The notes below the pieces were generated by a model. That model did no database searches and was not told the DNA's origin. It saw only the letters and a program-made list of their open reading frames with translations. Made by a program: the position numbers and the translations under genes. From assembly GCA_946800325.1 (NCBI GenBank), contig OX326958.1:21092414-21156413 (forward strand): a stretch of 64,000 bases of DNA, given 5' to 3'. The DNA comes from Luzula sylvatica. Its lineage: Eukaryota > Streptophyta > Magnoliopsida > Poales > Juncaceae. Shown in pieces: positions 27,577 through 40,300 of the stretch (the first letter of the stretch is position 1; the number at the start of each line of letters is the position of its first letter).

Positions 27577-27855
27577 TTGGAGGCAACACCGGCAAAAGAT
27601 GCGAATTCGAAATCGCTGATCGAGACGTTCAACTCCAAAAGGAAGCAAATGTCACGTTGGATCGACCCATTTGTGGTGACCAATGTCACACCATTTGGAG
27701 TTGTGGAGATTCGAAGCGACGAAACGAATGAATCGTTCAAGGTGAATGGAAACGCATCGAGCAATTCTACACAAAATTCGAAACAAGATGGATGGAGGAG
27801 CAACAAGTCAAAGACGATCAAGCACCACGCATCAAAGGTTTGTGTCTCTCCTTAA
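27577..27855 (+). pseudogene. Integrase C-terminal remnant of Athila-like element
   Basis: A short frame contains SRWIDPFVVTNVTPFGVVEI and, a few residues on, FKVNG, the typical end of Athila integrase (RSRWxGPFxV..VxPxGxVEI..FKVNG). No DDE catalytic core is present upstream, so only the tail of pol survives. The sequence between the gag-like ORF and this piece (27156-27576) has no convincing protein. Confidence 0.75.
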
Positions 27856-28563
27856 CTTCTTTTATTTTTTCTCTTTATTATCGCTTGAGGACAAGCGAAG
27901 GAATAAGTATGGGGGGGGGGGGGTATACACACAGTCTTTGATTATAAAAAATTAAAAAAAATAAATTTTTTTTTTTTTTTGCAACTCGGTTGGTAACGGA
28001 CCTAAGGTCAGTTACAACAGAACTGTTTCTGGCAAAATTTGTTTTTTGCCTAAAAAAATGAAAAAAACGAGCTTTTAATTGAATTTTTTGACATTCTAAA
28101 ATTTCTTTGAGCATCAAGGATATACAAGCAAATGATTTTATGCAAGTTAAAGGTTTTTCTCCACCTCATTGAATAAATCATCGATTTTTAAACAAATTTT
28201 CACCAAACTAGCATAATTTTACTCTCAATTTTGAAAATTTCACAAATATTTGAAGGAGTTGATTGAGATCTTGAAGAGATTCTTTTGGGGATTCAAACCC
28301 TAATCAATGAATTCACTAAATTCATAAGTTTTTGACAAATTGATCAATCCTTGATTTACATGACACACCATTTTCAATAAATAAACCCATTTTAAACTTG
28401 GAATTTCTAAAAAGTTTTGTTTGAACCAATTTAGTAAGTTTTGCTTGAATCTTAAAATTTGACTATTTGCACTTAAAGGATCCGACCGTTCATGAGAATT
28501 CGAAATTACACTAATGGGAACCAATTTGCGCTCAAAGCTTGATTCGATGAGCTCATGCACCTT

Positions 28564-28850
28564 GATTAAGTAATGAGTGGTGTGAGTCATGACCACTTGT
28601 TGGCTAAAGGGGTGCATGAGTCGTAGTAAACCAAAGTAGCCGGTTCTTGGTGTGAGTCATGATCAAGAGTCGATGCGAAAAAGTTTTCTACAATCACGGA
28701 TTAAAGCGCTTTCGATTGTCGAGTCCGTGCGATTGATTAAGTAATGAGTGGTGTGAGTCATGACCACTTGTTGGCTAAAGATTGCACGGATCCATGGGGT
28801 TTTACTAAGTAATGAGTGGTGTGAGTCATGACCACTTGTTATCCCAAAGG
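28564..28850 (+). repeat. Three dispersed copies of TAATGAGTGGTGTGAGTCATGACCACTTGTT
   Basis: Copies at about 28570-28605, 28742-28775 and 28810-28840 in the 3' non-coding part of the Athila-like element, each followed by a similar CTAAAG or CCAAAGG phrase. GGTGTGAGTCATGA alone occurs once more near 28650. The unit contains the partial palindrome GAGTCATGACCAC. Role unknown. Confidence 0.8.
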
Positions 28851-29400
28851 ACACACATGGGGACCATCGAAAGCAAAAACGAACAAAAGAAAAGAAATAA
28901 AAAGAACAAAAGAAAAGAAGAAAAGAAATAAAAAGAATAAAAAGGAAAGAAAAGGAGTTCAAAAATCGAGCGCAAGTTGGGAAAATTTAGTAGAAATTGA
29001 AGATGAACCAAGTACTAACGTACCGAAAGGTTTAAAAGTGACAAATTACATTTAAGAAATGATTTTTGCAAAACGGAAAAATTGGTTTTCATTAATGCTT
29101 TTTCATGATAATCCTTGTGAATTGTGGAGTGAAAAGAATTGAATGATGGTGTTTAATCATCTTTTTCGGTTGAGATCATTTGCTCTAATAAACTCTTCGA
29201 ATTTGTGCAATTCATTGAAAATATATTCTAATATAACTCAAACTTATCTCTTTCAATATTAGTGATTATGATAAGAGTAAACAATTATCTCGTGAAAATT
29301 GAGTTTTGAGATCGATGAATATAATTTCAATAAAACCTATACATGCATTTTTCTTTGTGCTTGATTTTTACGCTCATCATGATCGAGGATGATCAAGGGT

Positions 29401-29417
29401 TTAAGTATGGGGGTATT
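29401..29417 (+). promoter_or_regulatory. Polypurine-like tract of the Athila-like element
   Basis: TTAAGTATGGGGGTATT directly before the 3' LTR; a G-rich tract of this kind is the expected plus-strand primer. A similar AAGTATGGGGG run with a longer G stretch lies at 27906-27923. Confidence 0.7.
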
Positions 29418-31091
29418 TGATAAGAGGAAAATAAAGCACCTTTTTGATATCTAATTTGGGGATTTTAGCCCTTTTGAATCACAACTTTATATATACAATT
29501 GTTCATATTTGAGATAACAAGAATATTTCTTCACTAAGTGTGTTTTATTGCTTAATTACAGGTTTTAGGTGGAAATTCTCGGCAATCCAAGAGTGTAGTT
29601 GCCTTCGTCTCCTCGTGCCGTTAAAATCGATATATCATACCGACCAATTCGGTACACGTGTGAAGGAGAAGACAAATAATCATCAACATAAGAGATTGCA
29701 CCAAACTCTACTCGAAAACCACTCACACAATTGCCACTCTACAGCCCCACCTACCTCACCTACCACCCCCAACTACCCTCAATCCTCTCACCCATATCTC
29801 GGCCAATGGGAAAGCCCCAATGACACTATAAATAAGACCCCAAGGCCTATGAGAAGATCGCCCGCTTCCCCCCCCCTCCCCCGCTCTTCGGAGCACTTTC
29901 TCTCTCTCTCACACTCTCTCACACTCTCTCTCTTTTAGCAAGTCCAAGAATCTTTCACGATCACGCAAGAATTACCAAGAACGAACGATAAATTCTCTAA
30001 GATCGATCACCGAATAGAAGCTCACTTCATTCGGTGAATTGGTCTACACTTCGACGAAGATCGAGTTGCGAGGATTGAGGTGGAGCTTTCTTCATCCGAA
30101 TCCGCGCAAGCAAGGAGTCAAGCTTACTCTATTCCACTCGGGAGCTTTCTTCCAATTGGACTTCTTGCAAATCTCGAGTTCACTCAACCGGTACGAAGCT
30201 CTCTTCTATTGGCGGGTGGATTGGTACGAAAGGAACGTGTTGTGCGAGTTGTCTAGCTCACTAGCATCTCAAAACAACAAGGAAGACATCCAAGACGAGA
30301 CTCGGAGCTCACTTCATCTCTCTAGGTGTTTTCTTTCCTTTCTTGTAATTCTTGTATTTTAAATTTGAATTGGATTTGTGTAAAGAATTCTCGGTTTAAT
30401 GAATCTTTAGTTCTTGTTTACTTGAATCGAATCCGTGTTTGTGTTTTTACTTGATCTTTTGCTCTTAATTACTGCCTTGAACTTAGCACAAATCTCCATT
30501 AATTCAATCCCAAAACAACCCCTCAATTCAAAGCTCAAATCAATTTGCAAATTCGAAATCCAGAACAAGTTCCGTTGTAACGGAACCCAACTTGCGTTGT
30601 AACGGACATTTCGGTTTGTACCTGACTTTCAGTCTGTTGGTACTCCGTTGTAACGCAATTTCATGTCCGTTGTAATGGACTTGTGAGGAATAGTACTCAA
30701 GGGCAGTCATACTAGTGCGTTGTAACGGACATCTAGGTTCGTTGTAACGGATTAACCAATCCGTCGCAACGCTAGCTCTGTCCGTTATAACGGACTATCT
30801 CTTTCCGTTGTAACGGAACTTCATCCGTTGTAACGGACCTTCATACCAATCCTTACGTTAGACATAACCCTAATGTCCGTTGTAACGAAACTTAATTCCG
30901 TTGTAACGGACTATCTTCTGTGAATCTCCTTTGTTATATCTAGTCCATTTTTGATCCAAATTTTGACGCAATTGCTCCCCGTGGAACGAATCTATACTTT
31001 TGCCACTGTACAAACATAGATTACAAATTTTGTTGATTGTTCGGGGTTTTAACACAACGACATATTAAACACGCCAAAAACCCGCTCATCA
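29418..31091 (+). repeat. 3' LTR of the Athila-like element
   Basis: 1674 bp; same termini, TATA box (29827) and TCCGTTGTAACGGA array (30571-30910) as the 5' copy. The array differs by loss of one GTTCGTTGTAACGGACATCTAG-type unit and gain of one unit near 30885-30910. Confidence 0.93.
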
Positions 31092-32498
31092 GTTTACCTT
31101 TGTGAGTAGGCGGGGTTGTCAGATCTTTATGGCTATCCATCATGTTATCCCAATTCACCATGTTGCCCTTATGATTATGATTATGGCTATCCATCATGTT
31201 GCCTTTATTGTCCGATTCATTTCGTTTGCTTACTGGTATGGTGAATTGGGATAATTGAAACTGATTTGTTAGTGGATCACAAGTTTGAATAATTGAAATT
31301 GATTTATTCGTGATCTTTGTCTTTTTTGGGAAGTGCATTGTTTGAGTATTTCTCATCGTTCGTATATTCTTTTCTCTCCTCCTGTTTATTTATTTTCTGT
31401 TTTAACAAAATAGCCTGTGATGATGAGCGGATAATCATCTCGACTTTTTTTTGGTTGTGGTATAAACTCTTCTATTACGATGATTAATGAGTGTGTCCCG
31501 CAATGCAAAGAGCAAAGAGGCGGAACCTTACTCCTCTTGATTGTTGGCTTTGCCTACACAATTGGCAGTGAGTGTGCTCTGATGTGTTCTTGCTGAAGGG
31601 TGGAACCTTATTAAGATCCGTTATCAGTTGCGTCTATAATTTGACTGAGAAATCTGTCTTGAGCGCGCGTAGTCTGAGGCTATTTTCCTTTTTCATTTTT
31701 TTTGATCTTTTATTTCTTTGTTTCCTGTTTTTAGAAAATGGCAAAATCGTTGCTGTTTTTCCACCAGGCCGCTATGATGTTCTGCACTTAATAAGATTAT
31801 ATGAGGTTGTCCTAATTTGATTTTTGAAATAATTATTTGGCAATAAGAAAAAAATCCTTTTTGGCAATCATTTCTTTCCGTTCGATTAGTGTGAGAGAAC
31901 ATCATTTCGGGAACACTCATGTTGTGGTATGACCAACTTGGCAAAAAAAAGAATCAATTAACTAATCAATACGTCTGGATATACTTGCACAAGAAAACAA
32001 TATGATTACAACCTGCCATAAAAAAAAGAGAACAAAGGAAGTAACTGGTTAACACGAAATTAGGTCGCCTGCTATATTTTTTGGATGAAAATTTTATTAC
32101 ATTATTTGCGTTGCCATGTTTATCTGCTATGTGTATGTTTCAAATATAAAAAAATGCTTATTTAATTTGATCCGTGATTCTACACTGCTGCACATTTGAT
32201 TTCAAACACATCAATCGAATACAAACCCAATTATACATGAGTTTCCGTGTTAAATTTTCTGCTATTAAACGATCACTGCATCTTGAGACTAGGTCAAACA
32301 ATATAAAAAATTATGTGGAAAAAAAATCGTTTATTTCAACAATCTCTTGCTGATTTCTAAACAACCCAACAACTACAAAAGATATTTATAACAAAAAAAA
32401 AAGAATTTGTCATCCAACAACGCGATGCCACAAAGAAATTCCTAAATCAAACTTTAATCATCTCTTGCGTTGGCCCGCGTGATATTATGCTGGTAGTT
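31092..32498. other. Minisatellite remainder and gene-free sequence between two retrotransposons
   Basis: Starts with the rest of the split minisatellite unit (31092-31125). GGCTATCCATCATGTT occurs twice (about 31131 and 31187). GCGGAACCTTA and GTGGAACCTTA recur near 31520 and 31600. At 31700-31820 a T-rich stretch ending TTTTTAG precedes an open frame reading IVAVFPPGRYDVLHLIRLYE, which could be an exon fragment but matches nothing I can name. Confidence 0.45.
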
Positions 32499-32503
32499 AT
32501 GTC

Positions 32504-33495
32504 TGTTGGGAATTATATCCGTCCCCGGGCCCGCGCAGCGGATATGTAGCCCCGGTCCGGTTCCCTTAATACAAGATCACGCCATGACTTCGAAGGGTAC
32601 GATGCAAATAAGAAGATTAGATTCATACCAGTGCAAAATTGATTGCACACGATGGGTTGATTACTAGTCTTCTTTCTCCTGTCACGTTGGTGACAATCCG
32701 CGCGTCCCACACCACGCGTCTTTCTCCGTTCGTTGACCGTCCTCTCTCTCCTTCGGATTGATCACAACCGAAGAGCCACAAGTGTCGCTCCTCTACTTGT
32801 ATTCACCTTGAGTCGGAGTTCATCGGACGCGGGTGCAACTGCCTAGACGATGCACCGACGAACTTGCTTGATCGATTGATTCTCTATACCGGAAAACTCC
32901 TTTTCTCGGTTCTCTCTCTTTACACCCTTTCACTCAATAAAAAGATGTCTCTCTATAATTCTGGAATATTCTGAATAATCCGAATGATTGGACTGAATGA
33001 ATTCTACTGAGATGAGAGAGAATTATCCTATTTATATCACATAGGGTTAGAATGGGCCAAAAGACATGTATATCCAATATACACTCTTTCACACAGAAAA
33101 CTGCATGAACCTGCTCAGTATTCTGTCCATACGAAATTGGTAAATTCCTCTGAAAGAAAATCAACCTACACTAAAGTTGTAGATAATATTATTATCTACC
33201 CAACCTAATTTGGCCTGGCCCAATTGGAGTTCGTATGCAAAAGTTATGACTGTTTTACTAACTGTATGACATATTGTTGCACCCTTTCGGTATTTCATAG
33301 AAACGACACTTATACTTCGATCATATGAAATATATTTCTACATGAAGGTTGTAGATAATCTTATTATCTATCTAACCCAATTTGAACCATTCAAATTGGA
33401 TTTTCCTACTGAAAGATATGACCACGAATGTACGCTTACATTGGTTTATCCTTGTGTACACTTTTGCGGTTGATCCTGAAACTATATTTTCTTCA
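32504..33495 (-). repeat. 3' LTR of element A
   Basis: 992 bp, TGTTGGGAATTAT.. to ..TTTTCTTCA, followed at 33496 by the complement of a polypurine tract (GTCTCCTACTC), so this is the 3' LTR of a minus-strand element. Its R/U5 half differs clearly from the LTRs at 35227 and 57987 and resembles the solo LTR at 141-1129. Confidence 0.93.
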
Positions 33496-34730
33496 GTCTC
33501 CTACTCAATTTCAGATCTACCTAAAAGGTACTCATGCATATCGAATATGCACGACTTTTAGAGAATATAGCTTGCGTATCAAATACCAAGCTACTCACAT
33601 GTTATGTGCCAACTTTATAATCAAGCCCGATTTAGTACGACTCGTTGTGTGACCATGTAGGTTCGGTTAACGATGGCAGTAGGCTGTTTCCAAAGCACTA
33701 CAAGCCCATGAGCGGGATCTAGTCACTCCATCATGGCTACCCATGTTAACACGAAGAATGATTGTGATCATTGTACCTATCTCGAATAGCGGTTATTAGT
33801 TCTCTTGTTAGCGATATCCGTTAATCAAAAGGCATGGTGGTAGTCATCCTTATATTTTGATTAACTATACTTTTTCCTCGATTTCGAATTGAGTTAACAA
33901 ATTTCAATCGATATTAACCATTAATATCATTGACCGTGGCCACAGTTTTCGTTAGTCAATTCATCGAGTGGCCAAAGAGATATCTCTTCCTTTCGGAATA
34001 AACAATTCCTATCTTGGAGACTCACATTGAATTCCGTGTTTCGGACAATACCCAATGATGACCGTTTTAACTCCCTGTTACGGTGAGCGTAAGATCATAT
34101 CAAAGCATTGTGTTACGCACGTAACGCAATCAATGGTCCCCTCAAGTATAAAGAACCTAATACCCTACTCGTCGCAAGTCCATCCATAATGACTAAACCA
34201 TGTCATGGTCTCGCGGCTTCGGTCATATCCAATATATGTCACCTAGCATATATCTACGTTCCCGATTCGACAAACACTTTTGTCCTATGATTAGCAAAAC
34301 ATAATCATCTCCTCGGCTAACGTACTAGTGTACATGTTAAGTCTATTATCTGATAATATAAATGCTTCACTCTTAATCAAACTGAATCATCACTAGGGAT
34401 GTTTAGAAATGAAACTTTAAGTGTCACGATTTCGCTGCACATAATCCTCAATTATGTCGACGTCCACACAAGTTCAAATCAGGGTTCATGTAATCAAATT
34501 ACACAACCCGCACACAGTTTTCATATAAGATAAATGCAAATTAAAAAATTAAAAAATCTCGAAATTGCATTAATATAAGATAAGTTTGGGGTGATACAAC
34601 GTTTACTAATCTATTAGACTAATCTCGTCCTACGAAACTATCGTTTTAGATAACTAACTACTCTCTTCCTCCTCTAGGTATCTCAAACCTATAGCTTTCG
34701 CATGGAAATTTTCTGAGTGTTTGGAACAAA
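33496..34730 (-). pseudogene. 3' internal region of element A, pol end deleted
   Basis: Same sequence as the 3' non-coding part of element F (36237-37440), from polypurine tract inward. It contains the pol C-terminal codons near 34665-34700, then jumps by deletion at CATGG/AAATTTTCTGAG, losing about 110 bp that are present at 37441-37555. ORFs here are shadows of the repeat. Confidence 0.8.
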
Positions 34731-34731
34731 G

Positions 34732-34818
34732 AATTCCGTGTGTGTATTTCAATTTAAACCATACTAAATTTAAACGGATTAATTGGATAAGACATAGTTG
34801 AAATACACACACGGAATT
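34732..34818. repeat. Foldback junction: 21-bp perfect inverted repeat
   Basis: Arms 34732-34752 and 34798-34818 (AATTCCGTGTGTGTATTTCAA and its reverse complement) around a 45-bp spacer. The right arm is ordinary leader sequence of the family, in plus orientation. The left arm is a reverse copy of it, joined to the minus-orientation 3' region. This is the pattern expected when a polymerase switches to the complementary strand. Confidence 0.85.
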
Positions 34819-35109
34819 TTGAATTACATACGATATAATTTAAATACTGAAATTTCATAAAGTTTGAGAGTCGCATATGATACGATTGGATATGATCCTA
34901 CCTAAATAACGAGATCCCACTCGATAGGCCTTCGTCACTTGTGGGAGGATTGTAATATATGGTTCTCAAGGTGCTATCGGATTATGAATCCCGAATCGAT
35001 CATGAGGGTGATTGTTTTGATAAAAGTGACACAAATAACCCTATTAAATAAAGTATATAGAATTAATATGCACAGTTAATTAATTAATCATTATTATGTT
35101 TTAGGAATC

Positions 35110-35226
35110 ATGTCTAGTAACAATACCAGTTCCATATCGATTCGATCGTTATTGGAGAAAGAGAAACTTGTTGGTAGGAATTTTCTGGATTGGCGCCGTA
35201 ACCTTAGAATCGTTCTACGGCATGAA
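35110..35226 (+). pseudogene. Inverted gag 5' end of element A, cut by element F
   Basis: Codes MSSNNTSSISIRSLLEKEKL followed by VGRNFLDWRRNLRIVLRHE, the gag start of this copia family, in plus orientation although the LTR of A is in minus orientation. The leader sequence precedes it (34798-35109). It ends abruptly at the LTR of F (35227). Confidence 0.85.
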
Positions 35227-36236
35227 TGTTGGGGATTCTACCCTGCCCCGGGCCCACGCAGCGGATATGTAGGCCCGGTCCGGTTCCCCGATTCCCGAGA
35301 TCACGCCATGACTTCGAAGGGTACAATGCAATTAAGAAGATTAGATTCATACCAGTGCAAAATTGATTGCACACGAAGGGTTGATTGCTATTCTTCTTTT
35401 CGTGTCACGTTGGTGACAATCCGCACGTCCCACACCACGCGTCTTTCACCGTTCGTTGACGTTGCCGATTCACTCGATTTCGTCTCCGACTGAAATTACT
35501 CGTCCGAATCGATCACAACTGAAAGAGCCCCAATTGTTGCTCCTCTACGTGTATCCACCTTGACTCGTAAGACGTCGGTCACGGGTGCAACTGCCTAGAC
35601 GATGCACCGGCGAACTTGCTTGATTGTTTGATTCTCCATACCGGAAAACTCCTTTTCACGGTTTTCTCTCTTTGCACCATTTCACTCTCTAGAAAGTTGT
35701 CTCACAATTTTCTGGAATATTCTGAATGAATTGGACTGAATCACTTACTTCGATGAGAGAGAATTATCCTATTTATATCACATAGGATTAGGATGGGCCA
35801 AAAGACATGTATATCCAATATACACTCTTTCACACAGAAAGTTGCATGAATCTGTCAAGTATTCTGTCCATACGAAATTGGTAAATTCCTCTGACAGAAA
35901 ATCAACCAACACGAAAGTCGTATATAATCTTATTATCTACACGACCCAATTTGGCCTGTCCCAATTGGAGTTTGTATGCAAAAGTTATGACTGTTTTACT
36001 AACTGTATGTCAAACTGTTGCACCCTTTCGATATTTCATAGAAACGACACTTATACTTCGTTCATATGAAACATATTTCTATATGAAGGTTGTAGATAAT
36101 CTTATTATCTATCTAACCCAATTTGAACCATTCAAATTGGATTTTCTTACTGAAAGATATGACCACGAATGTACACTTACGTTCGTTTAGCCTTGTGTAC
36201 ACTTTTACGGTTGATCCTGAAACTGTATTTCCTTCA
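35227..36236 (-). repeat. 3' LTR of element F
   Basis: 1010 bp, TGTTGGGGATTC.. to ..TTTCCTTCA, followed by the polypurine complement GTCTCCCACTC (36237-36247). Same length as its partner at 57987-58996 and close to it in the R/U5 half. Left flank ATGAA is not repeated at the other end of F. Confidence 0.93.
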
Positions 36237-37391
36237 GTCTCCCACTCAATTTCAGATCTACCTAAAAGGTACTCATGCATATCCAATATGCACGATTTTA
36301 GAGAATATAGCTTGCGTATCAAATACCAAGCTACGCACATCTCTTGTGCCAATTTTATAATCAAGCCCGACTTAGTACGACTCGTTGTGTGACCAGGTAG
36401 GTTCGGTTAACGATGGCAGTAGGCTGTTTCCATAGCACTACAAGACCATGAGCGGGATCTAGTCACTCCATCATGGCTACCCATGTTAACACGAAGAATG
36501 ATTGTGATCATTGTGCCTATCTCGAATAGCGGTCATTAGTTCTCTTGTTACCGATATCCCTTAATCAAAAGGCATGGTGATAGTCATCCTTATATTTTGA
36601 TTAACTATACTTATTCCTCGTTTTCGAACTGATTTAACAAATTCAATCGATATTAACCGTTAATATCATTGACCAAGGCCTTGGTTTTCGTTAATCAATT
36701 CATCGAGTGGCCAAAGAGATATATCTTCCTTTCGGAATAAACAATTCCTATCTTGGAGACTCATATTGAATTCCGTGTTTCGGACAATACCCAATGATGA
36801 CCGTTTTAACTCCCTGTTACGGTGAGCGTATGGTCATATCAAAGCATTGTGTTACGCACGCAACGCAATCAATGGTCCCCTCAAGTATGAAGAACCTAAT
36901 ACCCTACTCGTCGCGAGTCCATCCATAATGACTAAACCATGTCATGGTCTCGCGGCTTCGGTCATATCCAATATATGTCACCTAGCATATATTTACATTC
37001 CCGATTCGACAAACACCTTTGTCCTATGATTAGCAAAACATAATCATCTCCTCGGCTAACGTACTAGTGTACATGTTCAGTTTATTATCTGATATTGTAA
37101 ATGCTTCATTCTTAAGCAAACTGAATCATGACTAGGGATGTTTAGAAATGAAACTTTAAGTGTGACGGTTTCGTTGCACATAGTCCTCAACTATGTCGAC
37201 GTCCACACAAGCTCAAATCATGGTTCATGTAATCAAATTACACAACCCGCACACAGTTTTCATATAAGATAAATGCAAATGAAAAATTTTAAAATCTCGA
37301 AATAGCATTAATATAAGATAAGTTTGGGGTGATACAACGTTTACTAATCTATTAGACTAATCTCGTCCTACGAAACTATCGTTTTAGATAA
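36237..37391 (-). other. 3' non-coding region of element F
   Basis: Between pol stop and 3' LTR. It contains conserved non-coding sequence of the family (also at 33496-34640, 42069-43250 and, on the other strand, 50610-51790). The small ORFs here, such as one at 36847, occur in each copy but have no known similarity. Confidence 0.8.
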
Positions 37392-40300
37392 CTAACTACT
37401 CTCTTCCTCCTCTAGGTATCTCAAACCTATAGCTTTCGCATGGTAATCGTGCTTAGCTTGCGAGAATGGCTTAGTAAACGGGTCCGCAACATTCCTGTCA
37501 GTATCAATCTTTTCAATGATCACATCCTTTCGTTTTAAAATCTCACAAATCAAGTGAAATTTTCTGAGTTTGTGTTTGGAGCGACGATGTGCCCTTGGTT
37601 CCTTGGACTATGCTATCGCTCCCGTATTGTCGTAATACACAATCACAGGTTCCGAGATACTCGGGACTACTCCAAGCTCGGACACAAACTTCTTTATCCA
37701 TACCGCCTCCTTTGCTGCTTCCGAAGCTGCAATATACTCCGATTCAATTGTAGAGTCTGCTATCGTGGGTTGTTTGGAACTCTTCCACACTACCGCTCCA
37801 CCATTTAGACAAAACACGTATCCACTTTGTGATCGAAAGTCGTCGATACATGTTTGGAAACTGGCGTCGGTATATCCATTAATAACCAACCCTGATGTCT
37901 TTCCACCATAAATTAGAAATTGATCCTTAGTTCTTCGTAAGTACTTAAGGATGTTCTTAACCGCGATCCAATGCATATCCCCTGGATTAGATTGGTAACG
38001 CGAAACTACGCTCAATGCATACGACACATCGGGGCGCGTACAAATCATGGCATACATAATTGATCCAACCGCCGAAGCGTATGGAACAATACTCATCGCA
38101 TTCTTATCCTTACTCGATGTCGGACATTGAGCTTTAGAATACGATATGCCACTCGACATTGGAAGAAGTCCTTTCTTCGAATCTTGCATTGAAAACAATT
38201 TCAACACTTTGTCGATGTACGTGCTTTGACTTAAGCCGAGTAACCTCTTGGATCTATCTCTATAAATCCTCACGCCTAATATATAAGCGGCCTCGCCCAA
38301 ATCTTTCATAGCGAAACGAGTATTTAAATACTTCTTAACATCCGTAAGCATCGGAATGTCGTTTCCTATGATCAAGATGTCGTCTACATATAGTACAAGA
38401 AATACAACGCGGCTCCCACTAACCTTCTTGTATACATAAGGTTCCTCTACGTTTTTCACGAAGTTATATTCGCTTATAACTTCATCGAAACGTATGTTCC
38501 AACTCCGAGAAGCTTGCTTCAATCCATAAATGGATCGTTGCAACTTGCACACTTTATCCGGACTCTTTGAATCGACAAAACCCTCGGGCTGTGTCATGTA
38601 CACATCCTCTTCTAAGTTCCCGTTAAGGAATGCGGTTTTGACATCCATTTGCCCGTAGTCATAATACGCAACGATAGCAAGTAAGATCCGTATGGATTTA
38701 AGCATTGCTACGGGAGAAAACGTTTCTTCATAGTCTACACCATGAATTTGTTTGAAACCTTTCGCCACGAGCCGTGCTTTATAAGTGTTTACATTCCCAT
38801 CCATGTCGGTCTTCTTCTTGAAGACCCACTTGAATCTCGGATTTCATGGCAGCTTGCCGCTTAATGGAATCCTCGCTTTTCATAGCCTCGCGATAAGATG
38901 TCGGTTCATCATCTATGAATTCGACTTCATCATCATTTGCCACGATAAAACCATATCGTATAGGCTCTTGACGAATCCTACCCGATCTACGAATTGCGCC
39001 TTGTGCACTTGACTCCGGATCATCAACATTTGACGAAACCGGATCAACGTTCATCGGTTCAACATTCATTTGCGTGTCTCGAATTTCTTCGAGATCTATT
39101 TCATTCCCAATAACTCCTAGAGATAAAATCTTCCTCAAGGAAGACACCTCTTCGAGCTACGAAAACCTTGTTTTCGATAGGATTATAGAAATAATATCCC
39201 ATTGTTTCTTTAGGATACCCTACAAATAAACATTTTTCAGATTTGGGATCGAGTTTGTCCGATAATAATTTTCGAACGTAAACATCACATCCCCAAATCC
39301 GAATAAAAAACAACTTCGGAACCTTTCCGGTCCATATCTCATATGGCGTCTTAGATACCGATTTAGAAGGTATGCGGTTCAATAAGAAAGCCGCAGTCTC
39401 TAGGGCAAATCCCCAAAATGATTTTGGAAGGGAAGTTTGACTCATCATGGATCGAACCATGTCCAACAAGGTCCGATTCCTCCTCTCGGACACACCATTC
39501 CATTGTGGCGTTCCTGCCGGAGTCCATTGTGGAACTATTCCACAATCTTTTAGATGATCTTCAAACTCATAGCTCAAATATTCGCCTCCTCGATCCGATC
39601 GAATGGCTTTAATTTTCTTGCCTAGCTGATTTTCAACTTCGTTTTGAAACTCTTTGAACTTTTCAAAGGTCTCCGCTTTAGTACGTATCAAATAGATATA
39701 ACCATATCTACTATGATCGTCCGTAAACGTAACAAAGTATCGATAGCCTCCTCTTGCCTCGATGCTCATCGGTCCACACACATCTGAATGTATGAGTTCC
39801 AACAAGTCGTAGGACCGCTCTCCAACCTTGGAGAATGGCGCCTTTGTCATCTTGCCAAGCAAACAAGATTCGCAATTCTCAAATGAATCAAATTCAAATG
39901 AGTCTAGCATTCCATCTTTATGGAGTCTAGCAATGCGTTTTTCATTTACATGACCGAGACGACAATGCCAAAAGAAAGTCCGATTATCAACTTTAGGTTT
40001 AATCCTTTTCGCATTAACATTATAGATAGACTCATTATTTCCGTGATCAAAATCCAACACATAAATACCATTTTCTAATAGAATATTTCCATAGATAATA
40101 GAATTCTTACATATTGTAAATTCATTATTCCTAATAACAAATTCATAGCCATCCTTGGCTAATTTCGATACACTTATTATGTTCTTACATAACGATGGTA
40201 CAAAATAACAATTATTTAGTACTAATATAAGTCCACTTGACAAAGTAAGATTATAAACGCCAACGGCCAAAGCAGCAACCTTTGCTCCATTTCCGACACG

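Larger units (their letters stand above)
24034..31091 (+). mobile_element. Non-autonomous Athila-like Ty3/gypsy retrotransposon
   Basis: Two long LTRs (24034-25743 and 29418-31091) begin TGATAAGAGG and end CGCTCATCA, flanked by a perfect 5-bp duplication GTTTA (24029-24033 and 31092-31096). The primer-binding site matches tRNA-Asp with one mismatch, as in Athila elements. The inside, about 3.7 kb, holds a gag-like ORF and an integrase C-terminal remnant but no protease, reverse transcriptase or RNase H, so the element must move with enzymes from a relative. LTRs are almost identical apart from a CT microsatellite and a few changes, so it inserted recently. Confidence 0.93.

Noticed and set aside
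31417..31640. Possible C/D-box snoRNA (GTGATGATGAG near 31419, CTGA boxes downstream)
   Set aside because: The boxes are too far apart (about 150 nt) and I could not find a terminal stem; a snoRNA scan would be decisive.
34108..34290. Sixty-residue ORF (MCYARNAINGPLKY) repeated at 36847, 42681 and 50988
   Set aside because: It occurs in every copy because the 3' non-coding region is repeated; substitutions are not codon-biased as far as I can judge and there is no known domain.
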